Assembly: GCF_002873135.1 (NCBI RefSeq)
Contig: NZ_MCVI01000016.1
Coordinates: 147,153 to 211,152, forward strand
Direction: 5' to 3'
Origin: Shewanella sp. 10N.286.48.A6
Lineage (GTDB): Bacteria; Pseudomonadota; Gammaproteobacteria; Enterobacterales; Shewanellaceae
DNA length: 64,000 nt
Part shown: positions 26,833 through 36,016 of the stretch, one piece after another
How the letters are laid out: each line of letters begins with the position of its first letter
How positions within the stretch are numbered: position 1 is the stretch's first letter
Program-made: the position numbers and the translations under genes
Notes under the pieces: model-generated
Seen by the model: only the letters and a program-made list of their open reading frames with translations
The model's database searches: none
What the model was told of the DNA's origin: nothing

Positions 26833-27729
26833 TTAGGCATTAAAAATTGAATCTAACGCTGGGTCAATATGGGTATATTTAAAGTTAAAGCCTGACGCCA
26901 ATGTACGTTTGGGCAATACAAATTGCCCTTCAACAATTAAGTCTGCCATTTCGCCCATGGCTAACCGTAATGCTAATACAGGTGTCGGGATTTTAGCTGG
27001 GCGCTTTAAGGTAAAGCCTAATGATTGAGCAAATTGCTTGTGATTAACAGGATTCGGTGCCGTAGCATTGAAAATACCCTTAGCATCGTTAGAGTTAATT
27101 AAGTGTTCAATCAAATGGGTTAGGTCATCAATGTGGATCCAGCTAACCCCATGGGTGCCTTTACCAATCGGGCCGCCCAAGCCTAATTTAAACGGTGGCA
27201 ACATTTTTGCTAATGCACCGCCATTTTTACCTAATACAATGCCAATTCTGAGCACACAGACTCGGGTGTTTTCTGACTGGGCTTTTAAGGCTAAGTGTTC
27301 CCACTCACTACAAACCTGATGGCTAAACTCATCATGGGCTTGGCTATGCTCATCAACAGGCTCTTGGCCTTGGCGACCATAAAAGCCGATGGCAGAGGCG
27401 CTAATAAAACTTGCTGGTGGGGTAGTGCTTTGTTGGATCAGCTGGGCCAGTCTGGCGGTTATATTCCAGCGACTGTCGCAAATACGTTGCTTTTGTTGTT
27501 GGCTCCAGCGTTTGCCGACAATGGGCTCTCCAGCTAGATTTATCACGCTATCAAATTCATTGAGGTTGTCTAAGGTATCAAGGCCTGATAAGTAATGATG
27601 TTTATTACCCAGCACGGCTTCAGCATGCTCAATATTACGGCTAACAATAGTAAGCTTATGTTCTTCTTGCAGTAAATGTACTAATTGTTGGCCAACAAAT
27701 CCTGTTGCCCCAGTTATTAAAATCTTCAT
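26833..27729 (-). CDS. TIGR01777 family NAD(P)-dependent epimerase (YfcH-like)
   Basis: Extended-SDR/epimerase-like protein of 298 aa, the usual length. The Rossmann motif GATGFVG lies at residues 7-13, followed by INLAGEPIVGKRW, SASAIGFYGRQG (with the active-site Ser/Tyr region), and a C-terminal DUF1731-type segment (RLAMGEMADLIVEGQFVLPK). The substrate is unknown in the family. It is convergent with the LysR gene across a 45-base gap and divergent from the AI-2E-type permease gene. Confidence 0.9.
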   Translation of the reverse strand: MKILITGATGFVGQQLVHLLQEEHKLTIVSRNIEHAEAVLGNKHHYLSGLDTLDNLNEFDSVINLAGEPIVGKRWSQQQKQRICDSRWNITARLAQLIQQSTTPPASFISASAIGFYGRQGQEPVDEHSQAHDEFSHQVCSEWEHLALKAQSENTRVCVLRIGIVLGKNGGALAKMLPPFKLGLGGPIGKGTHGVSWIHIDDLTHLIEHLINSNDAKGIFNATAPNPVNHKQFAQSLGFTLKRPAKIPTPVLALRLAMGEMADLIVEGQFVLPKRTLASGFNFKYTHIDPALDSIFNA

Positions 27730-28001
27730 AAAGTCTCACCATTCATTTTGCCAACATAAGTAATAATACGTGCTAGCTTAGCGTTTCGATCAGTGTTTAG
27801 TGACTTGCTTTAGTTTCAAATTAATTAATTTTACTCGCTTAATTCACCCTTGGGGCGCTTTAAACATTTATACACAAAATATAACAGGTATAATCAATAA
27901 TTTTGCAGTTAGTTGTTTTGTTTTTTCAATTAATTACGCATATAGTTTCAACTTAACAAATCTTAGTTTAATTCACGTTTAAGTATAAAAAGGTTTTCAT
28001 T

Positions 28002-29132
28002 ATGAATGGAGGTAACTCTTCCTCGATTGCGTTACGTGGTTTTGCCATCATGGCTTGCTTAGTGGTGATCCTTGCCGGTATCAAAACAGCAAGTCCAATT
28101 GTGGTCCCGTTTGTATTATCTGCATTTTTAGCGGTTGTTTGTAATCCCGCCATTGTATTTATGAGCCGTTTTAGGGTACCTAAATGGCTATCAATTATAC
28201 TGTTGATGCTATTGATCGTGCTAATGGGCTTATGGCTGGCGAGTTTAGTGGGCAGCTCTATTAATGAGTTTTCTAAACAAATACCGGTTTACCGCCAACA
28301 ATTAATTGAGCAGTTTTCATGGATATTAGAAAAGCTAACCGCGTTAAATATTAATATCTCTAAAGAAAAAGCCTTAGAATACTTTGACCCCGGTATGGCC
28401 TTAAGCATGACCACTAATATGTTGTCAGGCCTTGGTAATGTGATGGCAAATCTGTTTCTAATCATCTTGACCATTATCTTTATGTTGTTTGAAGCCCAAT
28501 CATTACCGAAAAAGTTTCATTTTGCCTTAGACGATCCAGACATGCGCTTAAAGCAAATTGATAAATTTTTGCATTCAGTTAATCAATATATGGTGATAAA
28601 AACCCTCGTCAGTATTGGCACCGGTATTATTGTCGGTATTGGTTTGAGTATTATTGGGGTTGACTACGCATTATTGTGGGCAGTGTTAGCCTTCCTGTTT
28701 AACTATATTCCCAACATTGGTTCTATAATTGCTGCTATTCCAGCGGTACTATTGGCATTTATTCAAATGGGGCCAGGGGCTGCAGGTGTTACGGCTTTAT
28801 TATTTTTAGGCACAAATACTGTCATGGGTAATGTGGTTGAACCTAAATTTATGGGCCGCGGTTTAGGCTTATCAACCTTAGTGGTGTTCTTGTCATTAAT
28901 TTTTTGGGGCTGGTTACTTGGCTCAGTAGGGATGCTGTTATCTGTACCACTGACTATGATTGTCAAAATTGCATTAGAGTCCAGTGACAGTGGTAAGTGG
29001 TTGGCTATCTTGTTATCTGATGAAATCCATGATGAAGATGACAAAAATGGGGAATTAGTTGCCCGAGTAGAAGAAGCCGAACAAACAACAGATGAAACCC
29101 CATCTGAAAAGTCCGAAAATGGTCATGTTTAA
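28002..29132 (+). CDS. AI-2E transporter family (PerM/TqsA-type) membrane protein
   Basis: Inner-membrane protein (376 aa) with about eight hydrophobic segments in the family pattern: a paired helix near the N-terminus, a long amphipathic periplasmic or coiled region (EFSKQIPVYRQQLIEQF), then the conserved FLFNYIPNIGSIIAAIPAVLL block and a Pro/Gly-rich GNVVEPKFMGRGLGLSTLVV motif. The tail is Glu-rich and cytoplasmic. Some relatives export AI-2 or act as Na+(Li+)/H+ antiporters, so the substrate stays open. The methyltransferase gene follows after 22 bases. Confidence 0.88.
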   Translation: MNGGNSSSIALRGFAIMACLVVILAGIKTASPIVVPFVLSAFLAVVCNPAIVFMSRFRVPKWLSIILLMLLIVLMGLWLASLVGSSINEFSKQIPVYRQQLIEQFSWILEKLTALNINISKEKALEYFDPGMALSMTTNMLSGLGNVMANLFLIILTIIFMLFEAQSLPKKFHFALDDPDMRLKQIDKFLHSVNQYMVIKTLVSIGTGIIVGIGLSIIGVDYALLWAVLAFLFNYIPNIGSIIAAIPAVLLAFIQMGPGAAGVTALLFLGTNTVMGNVVEPKFMGRGLGLSTLVVFLSLIFWGWLLGSVGMLLSVPLTMIVKIALESSDSGKWLAILLSDEIHDEDDKNGELVARVEEAEQTTDETPSEKSENGHV

Positions 29133-29154
29133 TTTACATAAATGAGCGTTATAA

Positions 29155-30078
29155 ATGAATTCAAATGATTCAAATTTTCCTGCGGTTAACGCATTAGCCC
29201 AAGCACAATTAGGTGATGACCTTTGTCGCTTATTTCATGGTCGCGGGGGGCTCTTTAGCGGTTATGAGCATATTTGCTTAGACTGGTTTAACCCTGTGTT
29301 ACTGCTTACCAGCTTTAAAGAGCTGCCAGAATCAGAAAGACAGTCAATGGTTGCTGATATAGAAGCAGTTTGGCAGCAGTGTCATGGCGATAAACCGTTT
29401 AATTTAGTATTTCAGTACCGTAATGCAGGGCAAACTATAACCGATGTTGTTGCCGGTGAAGTACCTGAAAAACACATAGTGACAGAAAATGGCGCCCATT
29501 TTTTAGTCCACCTGTTACGCGGGCAAAATCACGGTATTTTCCTTGATATGGCCAATGGTCGAAAGTGGGTTAAAGCACACGCAAAGGATAAAAAAGTGCT
29601 TAACCTATTTGCTTATACCTGCGCCTTTTCTGTTGTCGCTTTACAGGGCGAAGCGACTGAAGTGGTTAATATGGATATGAGCAAGGGCGCATTAGCCATA
29701 GGCAAACAAAACCATTTGCTCAATGATTTTGCTTCAGGCGCACGCTTTCTCGGTCATGACATCTTTAGATCATGGGGCAAACTAACCAAACTTGGGCCTT
29801 ATGACTTAATTGTTGCCGATCCACCAAGTAATCAAAAAGGAAGTTTTGTTGCCACCAAAGATTATGTAAGGCTGCTGAGACGTTTACCAGAGTTACTGGC
29901 TGATAATGGTGAAGTGTTGTTGTGTTTAAATGCGCCTGAGCTTGGCTGTGATTTTTTAATGAAGCAAGTTGAAGAAACTGCAGAAAGCTTAACCTTTGTT
30001 GAGCGTATTGATAATCCCCCCGAGTTTACTGATATTGATGAGCAAAAATCCTTGAAGGTCTTACGCTATAAGTTATAA
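29155..30078 (+). CDS. Class I SAM-dependent methyltransferase (RlmI/RlmK-like, PF10672)
   Basis: Methyltransferase of 307 aa. The SAM-binding region includes KVLNLFAYTCAFSVVAL and VVNMDMSKGALAIG. The motif IV-like DLIVADPPSNQKGSF resembles the DPP motif of rRNA cytosine-C5 methyltransferases such as RlmI. It lacks the PUA domain of RlmI. The likely target is rRNA, but this is inference. It is probably co-transcribed with the permease gene and is followed by a clear terminator. Confidence 0.85.
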   Translation: MNSNDSNFPAVNALAQAQLGDDLCRLFHGRGGLFSGYEHICLDWFNPVLLLTSFKELPESERQSMVADIEAVWQQCHGDKPFNLVFQYRNAGQTITDVVAGEVPEKHIVTENGAHFLVHLLRGQNHGIFLDMANGRKWVKAHAKDKKVLNLFAYTCAFSVVALQGEATEVVNMDMSKGALAIGKQNHLLNDFASGARFLGHDIFRSWGKLTKLGPYDLIVADPPSNQKGSFVATKDYVRLLRRLPELLADNGEVLLCLNAPELGCDFLMKQVEETAESLTFVERIDNPPEFTDIDEQKSLKVLRYKL

Positions 30079-30114
30079 GTATTTAACCGTGTAGTGACAC
30101 ATCTATATTTCTTT

Positions 30115-30153
30115 AAAAAGCACAATTGAATAACAATTCAGTTGTGCTTTTTT
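30115..30153 (+). terminator. Terminator after the methyltransferase gene
   Basis: AAAAAGCACAA and TTGTGCTTTTTT flank an inner TTGAAT/ATTCA pairing, forming a long stem with a single-base bulge and a T-run, 37 bases after the stop codon. Confidence 0.87.
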
Positions 30154-30296
30154 ATTTGAGGATAATTTAAAGGTGGAGAAGTGATCGAGGTAACTCGCAT
30201 GGTTATCGGCTAAGCCTGTTTGAAATCACTAGAATGTTCTGTAAGTGTTTGATTGACGATTAACAAGTTGATAACTTTTGTGTTAGAGACTATATA

Positions 30297-30312
30297 TACT
30301 TATGCATGAGTA
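30297..30312 (+). promoter_or_regulatory. NarL/NarP-type 7-2-7 site (distal)
   Basis: TACTTAT-GC-ATGAGTA: both heptamers match the known NarL/NarP consensus TACYYMT in inverted orientation with a 2-base spacer. It lies about 270 bases before napE, far from the proposed promoter. Confidence 0.55.
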
Positions 30313-30444
30313 TTTCTCTCCAGTGGTTCTGGTTTAAATCGAATCAATTAACATGAATGAGATTTTTATTTTTGGCTGGATTTACTATTGAAGCGCTTTA
30401 TTGTTCATATGCCATTTCTAGTTGTAATAATTGTTGGTTTTTTT

Positions 30445-30458
30445 ATGATCTAGATCAA
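30445..30458 (+). promoter_or_regulatory. FNR/EtrA-type binding site upstream of nap
   Basis: ATGAT-CTAG-ATCAA fits the FNR consensus TTGAT-N4-ATCAA at 9 of 10 fixed positions, and its core TGATCTAGATCA is a perfect palindrome. It would give oxygen-dependent control of nitrate reductase. CRP could also bind such a sequence. Confidence 0.65.
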
Positions 30459-30471
30459 CATTTATTCGTTT

Positions 30472-30487
30472 TACCAATTTGTGAGTA
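30472..30487 (+). promoter_or_regulatory. NarL/NarP-type 7-2-7 site (proximal, imperfect)
   Basis: TACCAAT-TT-GTGAGTA: each heptamer has 6 of 7 matches to TACYYMT. Its centre is 44.5 bases before the start site implied by the -10 box at 30512, the same position reported for NarP at E. coli napF. Confidence 0.5.
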
Positions 30488-30511
30488 TATAGTTTAGTCA
30501 TTGATAAAAGA

Positions 30512-30517
30512 TAGAAT
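30512..30517 (+). promoter_or_regulatory. Candidate -10 element of the nap promoter
   Basis: TAGAAT (5 of 6 to TATAAT). No good -35 box lies 17 bases upstream, which fits an activator-dependent promoter. The predicted start is near 30524, 62 bases before napE. Confidence 0.45.
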
Positions 30518-30585
30518 TCACAAGAATATCAATCAGTAACAATTATGCTACATCCCTTTCCTTAGAAACCTCTGCCGGAGGCTCC

Positions 30586-30744
30586 ATGAATATAGATTCT
30601 AAAACTGAGAAAAGCCTAGAACTTAAAATTTTTATATTTTTAACGGTTTTCTTAGCACCCATTTTGTCAGCGATACTCGTTAGTGCATTAGGGTTCACCA
30701 TTTGGTTTAGTCAAATTCTTTCTGGCCCTCCTGGCGCTGGATAA
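30586..30744 (+). CDS. napE: NapE, small membrane protein of the nitrate reductase operon
   Basis: Short gene of 52 codons beginning MNIDSKTEKS, with one transmembrane helix (about residues 15-42) and the C-terminal signature FSQILSGPPGAG. NapE proteins share a short polar N-terminus, a helix with an APxL motif (here LAPILSAIL) and a GPPG end. GGAGG lies 4 bases before the ATG. It is 41 bases upstream of napD. The role of NapE is not well defined; it may associate with NapC in the membrane. It is easily missed because of its size. Confidence 0.88.
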   Translation: MNIDSKTEKSLELKIFIFLTVFLAPILSAILVSALGFTIWFSQILSGPPGAG

Positions 30745-30785
30745 TCATAGAAATTAAAACAAAAATTAATAGAGAAGTAATCTTG

Positions 30786-31046
30786 ATGAGCAAAAAAGAA
30801 ATCCACGTAACTAGCCTGATAGTGCAAGTAAAACCAGAGCAAATGGCTGAAGTTCGCCAACAAATTATGGCCATGGACAATGCAGATTTATCAGTTAACA
30901 ACGAGATGAAGATAGTCGTAGTGATTGAAGGACCAAGCCAGCGTTCCTTAATGGATGACATTTCAACTATTAACGCAATACCTGGTGTGCTTACTGCCAC
31001 TATGGTTTATCACCAAAGCGAAGAGCTAGAAGAGGGTGAAGAATGA
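30786..31046 (+). CDS. napD: NapD, NapA maturation chaperone
   Basis: Cytoplasmic chaperone (86 aa) that binds the Tat signal of NapA and helps cofactor loading before export. The ferredoxin-like fold pattern is visible: [18 protein letters not shown], then [19 protein letters not shown] and [19 protein letters not shown], all typical of NapD. The ATG at 30786 is preferred to a TTG one codon earlier. The stop overlaps the napA start by four bases (ATGA). Confidence 0.95.
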   Translation: MSKKEIHVTSLIVQVKPEQMAEVRQQIMAMDNADLSVNNEMKIVVVIEGPSQRSLMDDISTINAIPGVLTATMVYHQSEELEEGEE

Positions 31047-33538
31047 GTATGAACAGACGTGAGTTTATGAAGGCTAATGCTGCTATGGCAGCTGCCAGCG
31101 TGGCAGGCATGGCTTTACCAGCATCAGCAAGTAACTTAATTACTAGCTCTGAGCAGACCAAATTAGAGTGGAACAAAGCACCATGTCGTTTTTGTGGTAC
31201 AGGTTGTTCCGTTATCGTTGCGACGCGTGACGGTAAAGTGGTTGCAACCCATGGTGACGCAAAAAGTGAAGTCAACAAAGGCCTTAACTGTATTAAAGGC
31301 TACTTCTTATCAAAAATTATGTACGGTCGCGATCGCCTTCAAACTCCAATGTTAAGAATGACCGACGGAAAATATGATAAGAATGGCGAGTTCAGCCCCA
31401 TTAGTTGGGATACTGCGTTTGATACCATGGCTGAAAAATGGAAAAAAACCATTAAAGCTAAAGGGCCTACTGCAGTCGGCATGTTTGGTTCTGGCCAATG
31501 GACTGTGTGGGAAGGCTATGCAGCGGTTAAATTAATGAAAGCAGGCTTTGGTTCTAACAATATTGATCCCAATGCACGTCATTGTATGGCTTCTGCTGTT
31601 GGTGGATTCATGCGTACCTTTGGTATTGATGAACCCATGGGTTGTTATGATGATATGGAAGCGGCGGATGCTTTCGTATTATGGGGCTCTAATATGGCAG
31701 AAATGCACCCGATCCTTTGGACTCGCGTGACTGACCGCCGTTTAAGTGCACCACATGTGAAAGTTGCTGTGTTATCGACGTTCCAACATCGTTCATTTGA
31801 TTTGGCGGATTTAGGCATAGTATTTACGCCGCAAACCGATTTAGCCATGCTTAACTTTATCGCCAATTACATTATTCAAAACGATAAAGTAGACAAAGAT
31901 TTTGTCGCTAAGCATGTTAATTTCCGTAAAGGTGAAACGGATATTGGTTATGGTTTACGAGCCACTCATCCATTACAGAAAAAAGCCAAGAACGTTGAGA
32001 CTGCGGGTGATTCAACCCCAATCGATTTTGAGCAGTTTAAGGCGTTTGTAGCTGACTACGATGTTAAATCAGTAAGCGAGCTTTCTGGTGTACCTGAGCA
32101 CAAGTTGATTGAACTTGCAGAGTTGTACGCTGACCCTAAAAAGAAAGTCACCTCTTTCTGGACTATGGGTTTCAACCAACATACTCGTGGTGTGTGGTGT
32201 AATAACCTTATTTATAACATTCACTTGCTAGTCGGTAAAATTTCTACTCCTGGCAACAGCCCATTCTCATTAACGGGTCAACCATCAGCTTGTGGTACCG
32301 CGCGTGAAGTCGGTACATTCTCGCATCGTTTACCTGCTGATATGGTGGTTACTAACCCTGAGCATCGTAAACATGCTGAAGAAATTTGGAATATTCCAAG
32401 TGGCATAATCCCACCAAAGCCTGGCTACCATGCCGTTGAACAAAATCGCCGTCTTAAAGATGGTGATTTAAATTGTTATTGGGTTCAAGTGAACAACAAC
32501 ATGCAAGCTGCGGCTAACATGAACGAAGAAGGATTACCGGGTTACCGTAATCCAGAAAACTTCATTGTTGTTTCTGATGCTTATCCAACGGTAACAACAC
32601 AAGCAGCTGATTTGATTCTACCTACCGCAATGTGGGTTGAGAAAGAAGGGGCTTATGGTAATGCAGAGCGTCGTACTCAATTCTGGCATCAAATGGTTAA
32701 AGCGCCAGGCGAGTCAATGTCTGACTTATGGCAGTTGATGGAATTCTCAAAACGTTTCACCACTGATGAAGTTTGGCCGCAAGATGTTTTAGATGCCAAT
32801 CCTAAGTTTAAAGGTAAAACGTTATTCGAAGTACTTTACCAAAACGGTAATGTTGAGAAGTTCCCATTAAGTGATGCTGATCCTAAGTTCTTGAATGATG
32901 AAGCTAAACATTTTGGTTTTTACGTTCAAAAAGGCTTATTTGAAGAATATGCAACCTTTGGTCGTGGACATGGTCATGATTTAGCTGACTTTGACCGTTA
33001 CCATGAAGAGCACGGTTTACGTTGGCCTGTTGTTGACGGTAAAGAAACCAAATGGCGTTTCCGTGAAGGGTCTGACCCTTATGTTAAAGCCGGTAAAGGT
33101 TTTGAGTTCTATGGTAAGCCAGATGGTAAAGCGGTTATTTTTGCACTGCCTTATGAACCAGCGCCAGAGATGCCAGATGAAGAATACGATATTTGGTTAT
33201 CAACCGGTCGCGTACTAGAACATTGGCATTCGGGATCAATGACCCAGCGTGTGCCAGAGCTTTATAAAGCCTTCCCTGATGCAGTGTGTTTTATGCATCC
33301 AGATGATGCTAAAAAACGTGGTTTACGTCGTGGTGATGAAGTGAAGGTTATTTCTCGTCGTGGTGAAATTAAAACCCGTATAGAAACCCGAGGTCGTAAT
33401 AAGCCGCCTGTTGGCTTGGTATTTGTTCCTTGGTTTGATGCTAGCCAGCTCATTAACAAAGTCACGTTAGATGCGACAGATCCATTGTCAAAACAAACAG
33501 ACTTTAAAAAGTGCGCGGTTAAAATCGTTAAAGCCTAA
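31043..33538 (+). CDS. napA: NapA, periplasmic nitrate reductase catalytic subunit
   Basis: Molybdenum enzyme (831 aa) that reduces nitrate to nitrite in the periplasm. A Tat signal begins [17 protein letters not shown] [4Fe-4S] cluster is bound by Cys48, Cys51, Cys55 and Cys83 (CRFCGTGC and LNCIKG), and the molybdenum ligand is Cys181 ([10 protein letters not shown]). The remaining bis-MGD domains follow, to a C-terminal dinucleotide-binding domain ([20 protein letters not shown]). It receives electrons from NapB. The full family length is present with no break. Confidence 0.98.
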   Translation: MSMNRREFMKANAAMAAASVAGMALPASASNLITSSEQTKLEWNKAPCRFCGTGCSVIVATRDGKVVATHGDAKSEVNKGLNCIKGYFLSKIMYGRDRLQTPMLRMTDGKYDKNGEFSPISWDTAFDTMAEKWKKTIKAKGPTAVGMFGSGQWTVWEGYAAVKLMKAGFGSNNIDPNARHCMASAVGGFMRTFGIDEPMGCYDDMEAADAFVLWGSNMAEMHPILWTRVTDRRLSAPHVKVAVLSTFQHRSFDLADLGIVFTPQTDLAMLNFIANYIIQNDKVDKDFVAKHVNFRKGETDIGYGLRATHPLQKKAKNVETAGDSTPIDFEQFKAFVADYDVKSVSELSGVPEHKLIELAELYADPKKKVTSFWTMGFNQHTRGVWCNNLIYNIHLLVGKISTPGNSPFSLTGQPSACGTAREVGTFSHRLPADMVVTNPEHRKHAEEIWNIPSGIIPPKPGYHAVEQNRRLKDGDLNCYWVQVNNNMQAAANMNEEGLPGYRNPENFIVVSDAYPTVTTQAADLILPTAMWVEKEGAYGNAERRTQFWHQMVKAPGESMSDLWQLMEFSKRFTTDEVWPQDVLDANPKFKGKTLFEVLYQNGNVEKFPLSDADPKFLNDEAKHFGFYVQKGLFEEYATFGRGHGHDLADFDRYHEEHGLRWPVVDGKETKWRFREGSDPYVKAGKGFEFYGKPDGKAVIFALPYEPAPEMPDEEYDIWLSTGRVLEHWHSGSMTQRVPELYKAFPDAVCFMHPDDAKKRGLRRGDEVKVISRRGEIKTRIETRGRNKPPVGLVFVPWFDASQLINKVTLDATDPLSKQTDFKKCAVKIVKA

Positions 33539-33549
33539 GGAGAGACACC

Positions 33550-34020
33550 ATGAAAGCACGTAAAATATTGTCAATCATTGCGTTAGTTGGATTCTCTTTT
33601 GGTTTGACGGCAGCAACTGTGCCTGATGAGAAAGTTGCTACATTACGCCTTGCACCATTAAACGTTGAACCAACACCGCCTGTTATGCAGAAAGTGATTA
33701 ATTCAGATGTTAAGCAAGTGCGTAATTACCCGATGCAGCCGCCAATTATTCCTCATAAAATTGATGGTTATCAAATTGATTTGAAAGTGAATAAATGTAT
33801 GCAATGTCATGCGCGTAGTAGCACTGGGCATTCTCAAGCTCCTATGGTAAGTGTGACGCATTATATGGACAGAGATAATAATTTCTTGGCATCGTTGTCG
33901 CCACGTCGTTATTACTGTACTCAATGCCATGTATCTCAGTTAGATGCCAAGTTATTGGTTGAAAATGATTTTGTGGATGTTAAAGAACTCATGAAAAAAT
34001 CTTCAACGACTGAGCATTAG
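33550..34020 (+). CDS. napB: NapB, dihaem cytochrome subunit of nitrate reductase
   Basis: Periplasmic electron-transfer subunit (156 aa) with a cleavable signal peptide (residues 1-22). Two haem c sites are seen, CMQCH at 83-87 and CTQCH at 123-127, with candidate distal histidines nearby ([10 protein letters not shown] and SSTGHSQ). It passes electrons from NapC to NapA. It lies between napA and napC with gaps of 11 and 8 bases. Confidence 0.96.
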   Translation: MKARKILSIIALVGFSFGLTAATVPDEKVATLRLAPLNVEPTPPVMQKVINSDVKQVRNYPMQPPIIPHKIDGYQIDLKVNKCMQCHARSSTGHSQAPMVSVTHYMDRDNNFLASLSPRRYYCTQCHVSQLDAKLLVENDFVDVKELMKKSSTTEH

Positions 34021-34028
34021 GAGCATTT

Positions 34029-34628
34029 ATGATTGCAAAAATACTAGAAAAATTGAAGTTAGTTTGGCAGGTAGTAAACAGGCCAAGTGTTCATTACAGC
34101 CTGGGTTTTTTGACATTAGGTGGCTTTGTAGCAGGGGTGATTTTTTGGGGTGGGTTTAATACCGCTCTTGAATTAGCAAGCACCGAGGAGTTCTGTACCA
34201 GTTGCCATGAAATGGAAAGTAATGTTTATCAAGAGCTGCAAAGCACCATTCACTTTACTAACCGAAGTGGTGTGCGCGCAACGTGTTCAGATTGCCATGT
34301 ACCACATGAATGGACCAATAAAATTGCTCGTAAAATGCAGGCTTCGAAAGAAGTTTGGGGCAAGGTATTTGGCACCATCAATACTCGTGAAAAGTTTGAA
34401 GGTAAACGCCGTGAGTTGGCAGAGCATGAGTGGGCACGCCTTAAAGCTAATGACTCATTAGAATGCCGTAACTGCCATAATTTCGATTATATGGACTTTA
34501 CGCGTCAATCGACTCGCGCTTCGCAAATGCACTCAACCTCATTAGCGAGCGGTGATAAAACCTGTATCGACTGTCATAAAGGGATAGCCCATCAATTACC
34601 TGATATGGCTGGTGTGGAAGGCTTTTAG
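34029..34628 (+). CDS. napC: NapC, tetrahaem quinol dehydrogenase
   Basis: Membrane-anchored NapC/NirT-family cytochrome (199 aa) that oxidises menaquinol or ubiquinol and feeds NapB. One transmembrane helix lies at about residues 22-46, then four CxxCH motifs: CTSCH 56-60, CSDCH 86-90, CRNCH 146-150 and CIDCH 179-183. The presence of napC and napE, with no napG or napH, marks the NapC-dependent NAP-beta type known from Shewanella. Confidence 0.96.
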   Translation: MIAKILEKLKLVWQVVNRPSVHYSLGFLTLGGFVAGVIFWGGFNTALELASTEEFCTSCHEMESNVYQELQSTIHFTNRSGVRATCSDCHVPHEWTNKIARKMQASKEVWGKVFGTINTREKFEGKRRELAEHEWARLKANDSLECRNCHNFDYMDFTRQSTRASQMHSTSLASGDKTCIDCHKGIAHQLPDMAGVEGF

Positions 34629-34650
34629 TAAAAGCCAATAGCAATAAATA

Positions 34651-34676
34651 AGGTCAGCGAAAGCTGGCCTTTTTTG
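34651..34676 (+). terminator. Terminator of the nap operon
   Basis: AGGTCAGC-GAAA-GCTGGCCT followed by T6, 22 bases after napC. The loop is a stable GNRA tetraloop. Confidence 0.87.
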
Positions 34677-34870
34677 GGGTTGCATTTAATACTATTTGAG
34701 GCCTATGTCAGAGCAGGTATTCTTTGTGGCTGGCTTGTAAAATATTTGAAGTTTATAGCTGGGAATAATCATTGAGAAGTTAAATTTGAAGTAACGAAAA
34801 TGGCTTATTGAAGTAACTAAACAAAGCTTACAGTACATCCATGTACATAAGCGGTTAGAGCACGATTAAA

Positions 34871-35296
34871 TTAAATACTATTTTTCTGATAGCTATAGTT
34901 TGATTGTCCGTAATCAGCCATTAACTTAGAATGACTTTTAAGTTTTTTAGCTGGAATTAAGGAAATATTGTTACTATCACTAATGATCAGTAATGTTTTA
35001 AGTTTTCCTTTTAAAAAACCATGTTCTTTAATTGGGTAAAATAAAATACTATTTGACTTCGTTGTGTGCTCCCATTCACCATAAGAAAACCCCTCTATTC
35101 CAATGGTTCCATTTAGTTGAGACTCGTAACCCCCATCTTCATTTAAAACGATATTAATACGGTTTCCAAAACCATCATCATTAGTATAAATGCCAACTAG
35201 GGAGTTTGAATTAAGGTTTGAATCATTGAAATGAGGAGTTTGACTACAGCCAGATATGAGCATAAAACTGACTATGCATAAAACAATTTTTGACAT
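34871..35296 (-). CDS. Small lipoprotein of unknown function
   Basis: Predicted lipoprotein of 141 aa: basic start, hydrophobic stretch, lipobox LISGC (Cys17). The mature part is rich in Asn and Ser (PHFNDSNLNSNSLVGIYTN) with likely beta strands, recalling small lipocalin-like or META-like lipoproteins, but no family is recognised. GGAAAGGA lies before the ATG. DNA is more AT-rich than the surrounding operons, which may mean recent acquisition. It stands alone. Confidence 0.72.
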   Translation of the reverse strand: MSKIVLCIVSFMLISGCSQTPHFNDSNLNSNSLVGIYTNDDGFGNRINIVLNEDGGYESQLNGTIGIEGFSYGEWEHTTKSNSILFYPIKEHGFLKGKLKTLLIISDSNNISLIPAKKLKSHSKLMADYGQSNYSYQKNSI

Positions 35297-35669
35297 TATT
35301 CCTTTCCGATTAAGTTATGACGAACAACAACATAGAAGTAATACTATATATAACATTAAGCTGTTGGGTTAATGTTGCAATACTGTTCTAGTAAACGGAT
35401 AAAATCAAGTTGTAAGTCATTTTGTTGACACTGGTTAAAAAGTTGACATCTTAATATGTTTTTATTTGACTGTGTTTGTTTTATTCTAATTCTTTATATT
35501 TCAATGGGTAGTGTGTGATTTCTTGGTGTTAAACTACCGTTTTTTCATTTGATGAATAATGTTTGGCCAGATGAGTTTGTTAAACTATTGTGCTGAAAAT
35601 CGTAAAGTGCACTAAACTATTAGTTAGATTTAGTTGTAGTTTTTTTGATTTAAATACGAGGGCAATCAA
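35297..35669. other. AT-rich intergenic stretch
   Basis: About 370 AT-rich bases between divergent small genes. The heptamer TAAACTA occurs three times (near 35530, 35582 and 35614). TTGACA-like hexamers occur near 35428 and 35442, but none is paired with a convincing -10 box. No gene was seen. Confidence 0.5.
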
Positions 35670-35969
35670 ATGGTGAGTTCAAAAGATTTTGCGAATTGGC
35701 TAATGATTCAATTTGAACAATTAGAGAATGGAGTAAGCTTAACGCGAGGAGACATTAATCAGTTAACAGGCAGGCAGAATTTTTCTTTGGTATTTGTACA
35801 TGATATTCATTATGAATTAATGCAACATGGGATTGCATTCGTCACTGATACCTACCGTGAGCGTTTCTATATGGTCAGGGTTCAAGATAACCCTTGGCGC
35901 AAACAATTGGAAGATGCTGGCCATCAGCAAACATATTCCAATATTGTTTCAATCAATATGACGCGATAG
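35670..35969 (+). CDS. Conserved-looking hypothetical protein
   Basis: Protein of 99 aa, no signal peptide or membrane helix. The order of secondary structure looks like a small winged-helix or regulatory domain: FANWLMIQFEQLENGVSLTR, then DINQLTGRQ-NFSLVFVHDI, then YELMQHGIAFVTDTYRERFYMVR. A good SD (GAGGG, 8 bases before ATG) supports translation. I do not recognise the family. DNA binding is a guess from the helix-turn-helix-like spacing only. Confidence 0.7.
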   Translation: MVSSKDFANWLMIQFEQLENGVSLTRGDINQLTGRQNFSLVFVHDIHYELMQHGIAFVTDTYRERFYMVRVQDNPWRKQLEDAGHQQTYSNIVSINMTR

Positions 35970-36016
35970 CTATTTTGTCGTTAATCGTCGTATCAAGTTG
36001 GTATATGTGTTTAGAT

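Larger units (their letters stand above)
30154..30585 (+). other. Intergenic control region upstream of napE
   Basis: About 430 bases without a gene. It holds the sites listed separately: a distal 7-2-7 NarP-like element, an FNR-like palindrome, a proximal NarP-like element and a -10 box. No other gene was seen in it. Confidence 0.7.

Noticed and set aside
27800..27982. 60-codon plus-strand frame upstream of the AI-2E-type gene
   Set aside because: AT-rich, no convincing SD, no recognisable domain; it lies in a divergent promoter region.
35428..35460. TTGACA hexamers as a promoter of the 99-aa gene
   Set aside because: No -10 box at a suitable distance for either hexamer, and the gene starts more than 200 bases away.
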